Assembly (NCBI GenBank): GCA_902805665.1
Contig: CADCTB010000145.1
Location: 1 to 55,048, forward strand
From: an uncultured Acidimicrobiales bacterium
GTDB lineage: Bacteria; Actinomycetota; Acidimicrobiia; Acidimicrobiales; AC-14
DNA length: 55,048 nucleotides
Reading direction: 5' to 3'
The notes under the pieces: model-generated
Told to the model about the DNA's origin: nothing
Seen by the model: the letters and a program-made list of their open reading frames with translations, nothing else
The model's database searches: none
Made by a program: the position numbers and the translations under genes
Part shown: piece by piece, positions 7,765 through 16,592 of the stretch
Layout: each line of letters starts with the position of its first letter
Numbering within the stretch: the stretch's first letter is position 1

Positions 7765-9612
7765 CCCGACAGGCGGGATACGGAGCACCACCTGGTCGAC
7801 GGTGGCCGTCACGTTGACGTAGACGGGCGCCCCGGCGACGACCTTGTCGACGTGAGCAGGGCCGGTGCGGACGGTTGGAGTGAAGACGCGCAGGTAGCCG
7901 GTCAGGTCCCCCGACACCAGTGTGGTCACCCGCACAGACATCGGACTTCCACCGACGAGGTGCAGCTCGGCCACCGGCGCGTTCGGGAACAGGAGAATGC
8001 AGCCTGCGCCGCCGGGCTGATCGGTCGCGCCGACGACGCCGTCGACCAGCGGAGCGGTGAACGGCGTGGCCAGCTCCTGAGGAGCGGTCGCATACTGGAG
8101 CACAGTGGCCACCGCCAGGCGGTCGTCGGGGGTGATGCGCGTCGGCGCCGGCAGCTTGCCCTCCCGCTGCATCCTCCGGAGGTCGCGCACCTCTATGTCC
8201 GGGCTGAACAGGGGCTCCGGGTGGCCGCCCAGGATGACGGCCGGCGACAACAGGAGCTGGTTCGCGGCGAGGATCCGGGCTTTCAGGGTCTGCTCGAGCC
8301 GCTTCTCCACCCGCGACTGCTCCCGGAGGATGCCTCCGTTGTGCACCGCTATCAGGAGCAGTACCACGCAGACGACGGCCCGCCGTCCGGCTGTCGCCGA
8401 CCTACCGCGAACGCCGCCGCTCGGCCCCGAGTGGTCCTCGGAGGGTACGGCTCGGCTCTGCGACCCGACCGACGGGCCGCTCGCGCCCGGGTTCCCGCCG
8501 AGGGCGCCGGTCAGGCTCCGCTCTGCGCTCGCAGAGCCGCTCCACATCGGGCTCCGGGTCCAGTGCTGCGTCCCGGTCGGATGGCCGCCCGCGTTCTCCC
8601 TGCCGACCAGCTCGCTCAGAGCCAGACCGATCGCCGGCAGAGCGAGGGCCATGACGATGTAGGTGTACCGCGAGGCTGCGGGCTGATCGAAGCCGAGCCC
8701 GGCGCGGCCGGCGGCGATGACGACGACTTGCAGAAGGGCGCCCAAGGCGCAGGCAAAGACCGGCGCCGCGGGGCCGGAGGCACGATCGGCCTGGCGCAGC
8801 AGAAAGGCGGCCAGGCCCAGCACGATGATCGTCCCTGCGCCCGGGAACCCGACTGTCTGCTCCACCGCGGAGCGCAGGCCGGACCAGATGAACTGCGGAT
8901 ACTTGAAGACGTCGTCGATCCTGCGCTCGTGGGCCCCGATGTTCTTGTCGCCGATCAGGAAGAACCACACGAGGTAGATGGCACCGGGCAGCGCCACGGT
9001 GGCCACGGCCTGGCGCAGCCCGCGGCGCATGAGCACCGTCAGCCCGGCCGCGGCCACCATCGTGACCGTCACGCCCGAGAACATCAGACCGGCAAGGGAG
9101 ACGAACCACCCAGCCACGTCCCGCCGGCCCCATGCGCCGCCGTGGTTGACCAGGAGGAGAGTGGCCAAGCCAAAGGCGACCGAGCCGATGAACCCGATCT
9201 GGAACGCCCAGAGGAGGTTCTCATAGCCGGCGCCGAGCAGCACGAACACCGCCGACAACGCAGTGGCCACTGGGATGTCGACGCCTGCCCGGGCCATGAG
9301 CCGCCACAGCAGATGGGCGACCGCCACGTGCAGAACGAGCAGCACGACCACGTACGGCATGTAGCTGAGGAGCCCGTACCGGGCGTAGAGCGCTCGATAG
9401 ATGAGGATCGGTACGGTCGACCAGTGCTCGTTGTGTGGCGACCAGAGGCTGCGCTCGGCCCCCACCACCCCGCGGTGGCCGAGGAAGTCCCACTCGTCAC
9501 CGAAGAACCACTGGTCCCGGTTGCAGTAGAGCAGGACCAGGAAGCCGCCGACGAGCGCGACGACATGGAGGGCCAGGGCCAGCCGGCTGCGCTGCCTCTG
9601 GCCGGTCGTCAC
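7738..9612 (-). CDS. Polytopic membrane protein, GT-C glycosyltransferase-like
   Basis: About 624 residues with roughly ten hydrophobic helices in the first 350 residues and a soluble extracytoplasmic C-terminal part. After the first helix comes FFGDEWDF and then SPHNEHWSTVP. Such an acidic pair in the first outer loop is the usual active-site position of GT-C enzymes, which use polyprenyl-phosphate sugars. The start is taken as GTG 9612 because TATCGT lies 7 nt upstream (leaderless pattern) and because the longer form from 9690 would begin inside the terminator of the upstream gene. Sugar and acceptor are unknown. Confidence 0.7.
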   Translation of the reverse strand: MTTGQRQRSRLALALHVVALVGGFLVLLYCNRDQWFFGDEWDFLGHRGVVGAERSLWSPHNEHWSTVPILIYRALYARYGLLSYMPYVVVLLVLHVAVAHLLWRLMARAGVDIPVATALSAVFVLLGAGYENLLWAFQIGFIGSVAFGLATLLLVNHGGAWGRRDVAGWFVSLAGLMFSGVTVTMVAAAGLTVLMRRGLRQAVATVALPGAIYLVWFFLIGDKNIGAHERRIDDVFKYPQFIWSGLRSAVEQTVGFPGAGTIIVLGLAAFLLRQADRASGPAAPVFACALGALLQVVVIAAGRAGLGFDQPAASRYTYIVMALALPAIGLALSELVGRENAGGHPTGTQHWTRSPMWSGSASAERSLTGALGGNPGASGPSVGSQSRAVPSEDHSGPSGGVRGRSATAGRRAVVCVVLLLIAVHNGGILREQSRVEKRLEQTLKARILAANQLLLSPAVILGGHPEPLFSPDIEVRDLRRMQREGKLPAPTRITPDDRLAVATVLQYATAPQELATPFTAPLVDGVVGATDQPGGAGCILLFPNAPVAELHLVGGSPMSVRVTTLVSGDLTGYLRVFTPTVRTGPAHVDKVVAGAPVYVNVTATVDQVVLRIPPVGSTEVCGVR

Positions 9613-9619
9613 CGCCGGG

Positions 9620-9625
9620 ACGATA
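9620..9625 (-). promoter_or_regulatory. -10 box TATCGT, leaderless start of the GT-C gene
   Basis: TATCGT on the minus strand is followed by 7 nt and then the GTG at 9612, so transcription should begin at or next to the start codon. There is no recognisable -35. This is one of several such sites in the window. Confidence 0.45.
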
Positions 9626-9650
9626 CTGCCGGCTCGGGGACCGGCGGGGT

Positions 9651-9686
9651 CATCCGGCAGCGGGCCACGAAGCCCGCTGCCGGATG
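9651..9686 (-). terminator. 15-bp perfect hairpin after the LDTR-module protein gene
   Basis: Positions 9651-9665 are the exact reverse complement of 9672-9686, with a 6-nt loop (CACGAA). The hairpin begins 9 nt after the stop of the minus-strand gene 9695-11266. No U-tract follows, which is common for actinobacterial terminators. Since the stem is symmetrical it could also block plus-strand read-through. Confidence 0.75.
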
Positions 9687-9694
9687 TCATGACC

Positions 9695-11266
9695 TCAGGC
9701 CGTGAACCATCCCTGCACGTCGCCGATCACGAAGGTGGACCCCAGGTTGTTGTAGATCGTCACCTTGCCACCGCTGCCGATCCTGGCGATGACCAGGTTC
9801 GGCACCGTCTGCTCGGCCACGAAGTTCAGGTTCGACGCCAAGGGGCGCTCGGTGCCCGTCGGGTAGACGGTGAGGTAGCTGGGAGGGCCGGGGGAGCCGG
9901 TCACGGTCACGTTCAGGACGACCGCAGTGGCGTTGTCCGGCACGCCCCCCGCGCCGCGGACCTGCAGGTCGAGGGTGCTCGCCGTGCCCAGCTGGCCCGT
10001 GGCGCCGCCGGGGACCCCGGTTCCGTCTCGGGTGTCGAGGATCCGGGCCGGGGTGGTCGGGAAGTACTGGGAGCCGGGAGGCACCGTCCCCGCCGCCACC
10101 GGGGCGGCGAAGTATCCCTGGGTGTCAGCGACGACGTCGACGTTGCCGAGGTTGTTGTAGATCGACACCTTCCCGCCCTCGCCCACCCGGGCGATGACCA
10201 GGTTGGGCACCGTCTGGTCCTTGATGAAGTTGAGGTTCGACGCCAGGGGACGGGAGGAGCCGGAGGGCCAGACCGTCAGGTAGCTCTCGGCGCCGCTCAC
10301 GTTGGTGGCGGTGACGTTGAGGGCGACCGCCGTGCCGCCGGCGGCCGGGACGCCACCCGCGTCGGTGACCTTCAGCTCGATCGTGCCGCCCGGGCCGACG
10401 GGGCCCGACGTGCCGCCGGTGCCGTTGCGGGTATCCAGGACACGGGCGGGGGCGAGGGGCACGTACGTGGAGCCGGTGGCGTCGCCGAGGAAGTAGCCCT
10501 GGACGTCGGCGGCCACGTTGACGGTGCCGGTGTTGTTGTACATCGAGACCTTGCCACCGGTGCCGACCCGGGCGATGACCAGATTGGGGACGGAGACGCC
10601 GGGGGCGAAGTTGAGGTTCGATGCCAGCGGCCGCTCCTGGCCGGTGGGCCAGACGGTGAGGTAGCTGGGGGGGCCGGTGGCGTTGGTGGCGACCACGTTG
10701 AGGGCGACGGCGGTGACGCCCTCGGCCGGGACGCCGAGCAGGCCGGTGACCGTGACGTCGAGGGAGTCGGCGGCGCCGAGCGCCTCGATGACACCACCCG
10801 TGCCCGTGCCGTCACGTGTGTCCAGCACCCGGCCGGGGCTGAGGGGGAAGTAGGTCGAGCCCTGGATCACCGGCACATTGACCGTGAACGGACTTCCCGG
10901 ACCGCCCTTCTTGGTTTTCGTGCAGACGACGAAGGTCGTGTACTGGCCGGGTGCCAACCCGGTGGTGTCGACCTCGGCGGCGAACGTGTGCTGTTCGTCG
11001 GCGTTCGAAACGAAGGTGGCCGGGTTGATCTCGTTGTCGTTGCCCTGGGTCAGGAAGGCGAGGCCGTCGAAGGTCTGCGCGGCGTCGTGCGGGCAACCCT
11101 TGCCCGTGAACTGGATCTTCGTCCCCGCAGGACCCGAGGTAGGCGTGAAGCTGAACTCAACCTCGGGCGTCGTCGTCTGGGCCATTGACGGCCCGGCGGT
11201 GACGACCGCCACCTGCAGCACAAGTGCCGCCGCTGCCAACGCGGTAAGCACGTTGCGTTTCCTCAT
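9695..11266 (-). CDS. Secreted cell-surface protein with IPT/TIG-like domain and three LDTR modules
   Basis: 523 residues. The signal peptide is residues 1-30 (basic MRKR, hydrophobic core, cleavage after SMAQ). A beta-domain with FTPTSGPAGTKIQFTGKGC (about 37-134) looks like an IPT/TIG or Ig-like fold with a Cys pair. Three repeats follow at 138-261, 266-387 and 399-523, each with VLDTRDGTG, ALNV, SYLTVWP.G, RPLASNLNF, VPNLVIARVG..GKV..YNN and a closing DVQGYF. The start is ATG 11266 with AAAAGGAG 5 nt upstream. It is exported. The modules may bind the wall or glycans, but no enzymatic residues are seen. Confidence 0.8.
   Translation of the reverse strand: MRKRNVLTALAAAALVLQVAVVTAGPSMAQTTTPEVEFSFTPTSGPAGTKIQFTGKGCPHDAAQTFDGLAFLTQGNDNEINPATFVSNADEQHTFAAEVDTTGLAPGQYTTFVVCTKTKKGGPGSPFTVNVPVIQGSTYFPLSPGRVLDTRDGTGTGGVIEALGAADSLDVTVTGLLGVPAEGVTAVALNVVATNATGPPSYLTVWPTGQERPLASNLNFAPGVSVPNLVIARVGTGGKVSMYNNTGTVNVAADVQGYFLGDATGSTYVPLAPARVLDTRNGTGGTSGPVGPGGTIELKVTDAGGVPAAGGTAVALNVTATNVSGAESYLTVWPSGSSRPLASNLNFIKDQTVPNLVIARVGEGGKVSIYNNLGNVDVVADTQGYFAAPVAAGTVPPGSQYFPTTPARILDTRDGTGVPGGATGQLGTASTLDLQVRGAGGVPDNATAVVLNVTVTGSPGPPSYLTVYPTGTERPLASNLNFVAEQTVPNLVIARIGSGGKVTIYNNLGSTFVIGDVQGWFTA
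9698..10855 (-). repeat. Three tandem coding copies of the LDTR module (about 120-125 codons each)
   Basis: Copies at about 10484-10855, 10106-10471 and 9698-10072 encode the same pattern: LDTR, ALNV, LTVWP, SNLNF, PNLVIAR and GYF/GWF. Copies differ most in the linkers. The same module occurs three times at the end of the FG-GAP protein at 50855-54331. Confidence 0.85.
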
Positions 11267-11372
11267 CCCGTCTCCTTTTGCTTGAGCCATGGCCCCGTCG
11301 AAGGCGATCAGTGACCGCAGAGTCGGGACGAGGCGTTGCCAGCCGCCTTGGGGCGCCGTCACCATAGCCGCC

Positions 11373-13772
11373 CTATCCGTCGAAACGCCTGGCGAGGTCG
11401 TTCGGTTGACGGCGGCTCCGAGAAATCCCCGGCCAAGGGACAAGCAGCGCGGCAAGGCCGAGCAGGGCGATGCCGCCCACCAGGCGCCCGCTCATCTCCT
11501 CGGGATTGCGGTAGGAGAATCGGACCTCATGGCGCCCGGGCGGGACGACGACGCCCCGGAACACGCCGTCGGCCCGAAGCACCCGTGCGTCCCTCCCGTC
11601 GACAGTGGCGGACCAACCAGGGTCCCACCGGGCCCCGATCCGGAGGAAGCCGCCGGCCGGGGCATCGACGTCCCACAGCTCCCGGTCCGCCGGCGCCGGT
11701 CGGCCGACCACGGTTCCGCCCTCGCCTGCGACCGTCCCTTGGAGGCCCAGCACCGCGGCGGTCGACAAGGGCTGCCACCCGGGTGCAGCCACCTGCGCCC
11801 ACATCTCCTCCTCCGTGGCCGGGGCTGCCGCGCCCACCACCATCGCCCCACCGGGCGACGGTCGCTCGTACACCCAGGGCTCGGTGCCGGGCGGCACGAG
11901 CAGTCGATAGCGCCCCGGAATGGGGATGTCCCGCTCGGCGACGACGGTGCGGACGTCGAGCACGTCGAGCAGGGGCGACTCCAGCAGGTCGCCGTCGGCC
12001 ACGGCCGGGGCGAGATTGAACACCTCGGCGTAGACGCCGTAGTCGTCGATGAGGCGCAGGAACCGGTCGTAGTCCTTGGGGAACAGCACGGAGAGGCCGT
12101 GGGCGTCGCCCACCCGGTAGACCGTTGACAGGTCGGGGGCGAACGGCGGGAACGGGCCCCGCAGCCCCACCCTCACGAACCGGCCGCCTCGGTGGCCGGC
12201 GATGTCGCTGACGGGCGTATCCGGGTACGCCGTCGACTGCTCGACGCTCGGATACCAGCGTGGTGTGTGGAAGGCGATCTCGCCCAGGGCGACGAGCACC
12301 ACCGCCGCCACCGCGATCCGGGGCCGGGTCCGGGCTACCCAGCTGGCGACGACGATCGCGCCCAGCACTGCCAGCGCAAGGACCGCTCGGTTGCGGAAGT
12401 AGGAGACCGGTGCACCGGGCTGGCCCCGTTCGTACGCGAACCAGCCGGCGACGCCCACGCCTCCCGCGACCGCGGTCACGGTCAGGGCGATACGGGCCCG
12501 CCGGCTGCCGGAGAGCAGGTCCTGGAGGCCGAGGGCGGCGAGTGGAAGGGCGAAGGTGGGAAGGAGGAACAGCCAGCGGGGGCTGGAACGGAAGCGGTCG
12601 TACCCGGGCACCACCTCGAAGAGCAGACGGTGGGGCAGGCCGGTGAATGCGAGCGCGACGGCGGCCACCGTCCCCGTGACCAGCAGGAGTCGGCGCCACC
12701 GGTGGCGGCCGACGCCCCCGAATGCGGCGCCGACCAGGAGCAATCCGGTCACGCCGAGAAACGGTGAGTCCATGCGCAGCTCGTCGTTGGAGCCATAGAA
12801 GACGGTGTCGGCGGCGTTCCCGGTGGCGGCCGGCACCAGCGCCCGGACTGCGTCGTCAGCCGGCACGTGGCCGGTCTGCGGCTCAGTCTCCCGGGCCCGG
12901 ACGACCCGGCCGGCCGTGGCCAAGGTGGGAAGGAGGACCGGCGCGGCGAGCAGGGCGCCGAGGACCATGGCCAGGGCGAGGGAGACGGCGGGCCGGAGGA
13001 GGGGAGCCGGGCCCCGGAGCCGACGCCCGATCAGGACAGCCCCGGCCCAGCCCATCAGGGCCAGGGCCCCGTAGTACACGTACTGCGGGCTGCCGCCGAG
13101 GAGCCAGACGGCGGCGACGCCGGCCAGCGCCGCCGTTCGTCGCCGTGAGGGGGCTGCGAGGAGCCACCAGGCCGCGGCCAGCACCCAGGGCGTCCACACC
13201 ATGCCGGCGATGTGGACGAGGTGGGTCGACCAGTTGACCCAGAACGCGGCGGTGAACGCCAGCAGGCCTCCCACCCACGAGGCCAACGGGCGGATGCCGA
13301 GCGCCCGACCCAGCACGTACACACCCAGGGCGCCGATGACCAGGTGCAGGAGGACGAAGAGGTCGTAGGCGTCGTAGGGTGACATGACCCCGCCCAGCCA
13401 GGTGAGGGGGTAGTACGGGCTGACGTTCCCGTTGGGGCTCACTGGCATCCCGGCGAGCAGGGTGGGGTTCCACTGGCGGATCTCGCCGTCGCGCATGCCC
13501 TCGGCCAGGTAGTGGAACCACGGGAAGAACTGGAATGTGGTGTCCGAGAGCTGCAGGTTGTTCGGCTCGTGCGCCGTCGGCAGGGCGGAGTACGGCGTGA
13601 CGATGATCAGGGCATCGGACGGCACGAGCGTGCGGCCCGGCCGGATCGAGGGCCACAGCGCCATGGTCCCCACCAGCAGGTAGGTGAGGGCGGCCCACAC
13701 CACCGGACGCCGTCTGAGCCGGCTGGCGGCGCCCCGCCGGGCGCGGGCCGGCAACTGCAGGCCGGGGCGCAC
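11373..13772 (-). CDS. YfhO-family large membrane protein (GT-C-like glycosyltransferase)
   Basis: About 799 residues. N-terminal helix AALTYLLVGTMALW, then SDALIIVTPYSAL and a DTTFQFFPWFHYLAEGM motif, QWNPTLLAGMP, and about twelve membrane helices. The C-terminal extracytoplasmic domain contains PGWSATVDGRDARV and VVVPPGRHEVRFSY, as in YfhO proteins. Known YfhO members act in glycosylation of wall or lipoteichoic acids with a lipid-linked sugar. The start is set at GTG 13772 because the upstream extension is low-complexity and TAACCT lies 7 nt before it. It is head-to-head with a paralogue at 13812. Confidence 0.78.
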   Translation of the reverse strand: MRPGLQLPARARRGAASRLRRRPVVWAALTYLLVGTMALWPSIRPGRTLVPSDALIIVTPYSALPTAHEPNNLQLSDTTFQFFPWFHYLAEGMRDGEIRQWNPTLLAGMPVSPNGNVSPYYPLTWLGGVMSPYDAYDLFVLLHLVIGALGVYVLGRALGIRPLASWVGGLLAFTAAFWVNWSTHLVHIAGMVWTPWVLAAAWWLLAAPSRRRTAALAGVAAVWLLGGSPQYVYYGALALMGWAGAVLIGRRLRGPAPLLRPAVSLALAMVLGALLAAPVLLPTLATAGRVVRARETEPQTGHVPADDAVRALVPAATGNAADTVFYGSNDELRMDSPFLGVTGLLLVGAAFGGVGRHRWRRLLLVTGTVAAVALAFTGLPHRLLFEVVPGYDRFRSSPRWLFLLPTFALPLAALGLQDLLSGSRRARIALTVTAVAGGVGVAGWFAYERGQPGAPVSYFRNRAVLALAVLGAIVVASWVARTRPRIAVAAVVLVALGEIAFHTPRWYPSVEQSTAYPDTPVSDIAGHRGGRFVRVGLRGPFPPFAPDLSTVYRVGDAHGLSVLFPKDYDRFLRLIDDYGVYAEVFNLAPAVADGDLLESPLLDVLDVRTVVAERDIPIPGRYRLLVPPGTEPWVYERPSPGGAMVVGAAAPATEEEMWAQVAAPGWQPLSTAAVLGLQGTVAGEGGTVVGRPAPADRELWDVDAPAGGFLRIGARWDPGWSATVDGRDARVLRADGVFRGVVVPPGRHEVRFSYRNPEEMSGRLVGGIALLGLAALLVPWPGISRSRRQPNDLARRFDG

Positions 13773-13779
13773 GCGCCGG

Positions 13780-13785
13780 AGGTTA
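13780..13785 (-). promoter_or_regulatory. -10 box TAACCT, leaderless start of the YfhO-like gene
   Basis: TAACCT on the minus strand is 7 nt before GTG 13772. The opposite-strand YfhO gene begins only 39 nt away, so both promoters must share this short interval. A -35 is not evident. Confidence 0.4.
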
Positions 13786-13811
13786 CCGTCCGGGCTTGGA
13801 ACCCATGAGGC

Positions 13812-16583
13812 ATGCGGAGCGGCAAGAATCCGGCTGATATGACCCGCGAAGCCCTCCGGCGGGCCATCCTGCCCGCCGTGGTGTTCGTGGCCTGCGCGGG
13901 GCTGCTGATGCCGCTGGCGCTCGCCGGACAACGGACCTACGCGGCAGTCGACCTCATGGAGCCCAAGGCGCCGTATCGCGACGCGTTGGGGCGCCCGCCC
14001 CACGTGGTCTCCATCATCCAATCGGACCAGGCCGAGTCGATCGCCGGGCGCGTTGCCTTCTTCCGGTCCCTTCGGCAGGGAATCTTCCAGCGATGGGATC
14101 CGAACGTGGCCGCAGGTCACCCCACGGGGATCATGCCGCTCGGCGGCCTGCTCTCGCCGTTCAGCGTGGGGTTCCTGCTGTTCCCCGGCTGGTACGCCAT
14201 CGGGTTGAAGGCGTTCCTGGCCCTGCTCTTCTCCCAGGCCTCCACCTACCTGCTGGTACGGCGCCTAGGGGTAGGTGTCTATCCGGCGTTCCTCGCTGGA
14301 GTCGCCTACACCTTCAGCGGCACCAACCTGGTGTTCATCCACCGTGTCGACGCCGTCTTCCTCCTCCCGGCGCTCTTCTGGGCCGTGCACCGCCTCATGG
14401 GGGCGCCCGACCTCCGCCGGCTCGCCATCCTCGCCGGCCTCGTGGCCTGGACCTGGTTCGAGGGCTTCCCGTCGGGGTGGGTGTATTGCGTCTACGCCAG
14501 TGCGGCATGGGCGGCGTGGTTGGCAGTCCGAGGGGCCCCCGGCCTGCTGTCCGCGGTCCGGCGGGTGGCGCTGCCCGCCGTGGCCATCGGGTGGGGTGTC
14601 GCCTTGTCGGCGGTCAACATGGTCCCGTTCGTCTCCGAGGTGCTCGACCGAGGCACCCTCGACGTACGGGCCACGTCGGTCGGCTCGCATCTGCCCGGGA
14701 TCCAGGTCTTCGGGCTCTTCGACCTGAGCGCCACGGGCTCACCGACGCGCGGGCCCTGGTGGAGCGGGTTGAACCCCGTGGAGGGAACGTCCCACGTGGG
14801 CATGATCGTCGCGCTGGGCGTCGCCACCGGGCTGGTTGCGGGCGCGCTCGGGCGAATCCGGCTCACCCGCGAGGGGGCTGCGGTGTGGCCGTTCTTCTGC
14901 GGCATGGCCGTGGTCGCGGTCGTGGTCAACTACCTGGGCACACCTTTGCTCTCACTCGTCGAGCAGGTTCCGGGCATCGCCCGGAACCCCATCGGCCGGT
15001 CCCGGTTCCTCATCAGCCTCGCGTTCGCCGTCCTCGGCGCTCTGGCCCTCGATGCCTGGTGGTCCCGCCGAGGCGAGGCCGGGGTGAAGGCGTCACGCGT
15101 CGCGTCGGCCGCGTGCCTCGTCCTGTTCGGAGGCGCCGTCGCGTCCCAGGCCGGACCGTTCTTGCGGGCGGCGTCCGCCGCAAACCAGCTCCGAAACGTG
15201 ACGACCGGATTCGCCGTCGCCCTAGTGCTCGCGGGGGCGGCCGCAGCCATCGCCGTCGTAGCCGTCCGGCGCTCCTCGCCTCGGGCCCGGGTCGGCGCCA
15301 CGCTGGCGCTCGCCGCCCTCCTCTTCGCTCAGCTCGGATGGCCGGTGCGCGACTTCACGCCGCAGGCGCCAGTCGGCGACTTCTACTTCGCCCAGGACGG
15401 GCACCGCGCCCTGCGGGGCCTCCTCGACGACCGCTACCGCTTTGCAGCCAGCGAGTTCCAGTTCTATCCGAACTCCGGCCAGGCGCTGCGCCTCGCCGAT
15501 CTGCGGGGCCTGGCCCTGCACTCGCAGGAGTTCAAGGCCCTGGTGCAGGCCTTCAACGCCCAGGCCTTCAGCCGTGATGCGCTCAAGATCGACCTCCGGC
15601 GGGAGGAATGGAACCTCTCGTCACCGTTGCTCGATCACCTCGGCGTGCGCTACTTCGCGGTCGGTACCGGGGAGCTGCCGTTCGGCCGGGTGGCCGACGA
15701 CGCCGATCTGGTCTGGGACAGGTGGGCGTCGGTCGCGGGCCTTCCTGACGAGGCGTTGACCGGCACTGCACCGGGGCCGCTGAACGGAATGTACGTTCCG
15801 ATGCGCGCTGTCGGGGAGGAAGCGTGTGACGGGGCTCGCGTCCATTTGAGCCTGGAGAGCGGAGGTCGCACATTGGCGACGTCCAGTCGTTCCGGCTTCG
15901 ACGTGGGGGGCGGCTGGACCGGCTTCGCCCTTCTCGGGCGGGGACTTGCCGCCGGTGACCAGTACCGGATATCCGCCACCTCGAGCGAGCCGGGGTGTGG
16001 TGTCGCGGTCGGGATGGTCGGTCCTCGGGTTGCCCGGCAGCCACTGATCGAGGATCCGGACCAGGCGGTTCGGCTCGTGTCGACTGAGCAGGCATGGATC
16101 TACGAACGGCCCTCGGCGTGGGAGCTCGTCAGCGCCCACCAGCGCTGGCGAGCGTTCCCCGACCAGGCCGACCTGCTGGCCTGGGCCGTCAACCGACCCC
16201 CGGAGGACGCCGACGTCGCCGCGTATGTCGGCGCCCCCGTTCCAGGCCCCGCGCCAGTGACCGGTCAGGCGCCGGTGGTCACGTCGTCCCGCATCTCCGA
16301 CAACTCAGTTCGGGCTGAGGTCAGTGGGGGCTCGGGTGCTCTGGTGGTGGTGTCGCAGAACCTGGCCGACGGGTGGACCGCTCGGGTCGACGGTCGGGCC
16401 GCGCCCGTCGTCGCCGTCGACGGAGCCCTCATGGGCGTCTTCGTCCCGCCCGGGCGCCACACTGTCGTCCTGAACTACCTGCCACGCTCGTTCGTGCTCG
16501 GAACGGCCGTCAGCGGCGTGGCTCTCGCCCTCGCGCTGGTCGCAGTCGCGGTCCCGAGGACCCGCGGCCCGAAAAACGGCTGA
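13812..16583 (+). CDS. YfhO-family large membrane protein, paralogue of the divergent gene
   Basis: 923 residues. First helix at about 18-36, an outer loop with IIQSDQAESIAGRVAFFRSLRQG and QRWDPNVAAGHP, then about a dozen membrane helices to residue ~510. A long extracytoplasmic region ends in a beta-domain with DGWTARVDGRAAPV and VFVPPGRHTVVLNY, followed by a last helix. The layout and the VDGR/VPPGRH domain match the 11373-13772 protein, so the two are paralogues. Probable role: transfer of a lipid-linked sugar to a surface glycan. ATG 13812 is the longest start, and ATG 13839 (MTREALRR) is equally possible. Neither has a good SD. Confidence 0.75.
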   Translation: MRSGKNPADMTREALRRAILPAVVFVACAGLLMPLALAGQRTYAAVDLMEPKAPYRDALGRPPHVVSIIQSDQAESIAGRVAFFRSLRQGIFQRWDPNVAAGHPTGIMPLGGLLSPFSVGFLLFPGWYAIGLKAFLALLFSQASTYLLVRRLGVGVYPAFLAGVAYTFSGTNLVFIHRVDAVFLLPALFWAVHRLMGAPDLRRLAILAGLVAWTWFEGFPSGWVYCVYASAAWAAWLAVRGAPGLLSAVRRVALPAVAIGWGVALSAVNMVPFVSEVLDRGTLDVRATSVGSHLPGIQVFGLFDLSATGSPTRGPWWSGLNPVEGTSHVGMIVALGVATGLVAGALGRIRLTREGAAVWPFFCGMAVVAVVVNYLGTPLLSLVEQVPGIARNPIGRSRFLISLAFAVLGALALDAWWSRRGEAGVKASRVASAACLVLFGGAVASQAGPFLRAASAANQLRNVTTGFAVALVLAGAAAAIAVVAVRRSSPRARVGATLALAALLFAQLGWPVRDFTPQAPVGDFYFAQDGHRALRGLLDDRYRFAASEFQFYPNSGQALRLADLRGLALHSQEFKALVQAFNAQAFSRDALKIDLRREEWNLSSPLLDHLGVRYFAVGTGELPFGRVADDADLVWDRWASVAGLPDEALTGTAPGPLNGMYVPMRAVGEEACDGARVHLSLESGGRTLATSSRSGFDVGGGWTGFALLGRGLAAGDQYRISATSSEPGCGVAVGMVGPRVARQPLIEDPDQAVRLVSTEQAWIYERPSAWELVSAHQRWRAFPDQADLLAWAVNRPPEDADVAAYVGAPVPGPAPVTGQAPVVTSSRISDNSVRAEVSGGSGALVVVSQNLADGWTARVDGRAAPVVAVDGALMGVFVPPGRHTVVLNYLPRSFVLGTAVSGVALALALVAVAVPRTRGPKNG

Positions 16584-16592
16584 CCCGGAGGG

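Noticed and set aside
7852-9705. Plus-strand open frame of about 617 codons
   Set aside because: Antisense of the GT-C membrane protein, and it reads through a perfect terminator hairpin.
9698-10855. Recent DNA duplication in the LDTR gene
   Set aside because: The three modules differ at many positions and in their linkers, so they are old protein repeats rather than a recent tandem copy.
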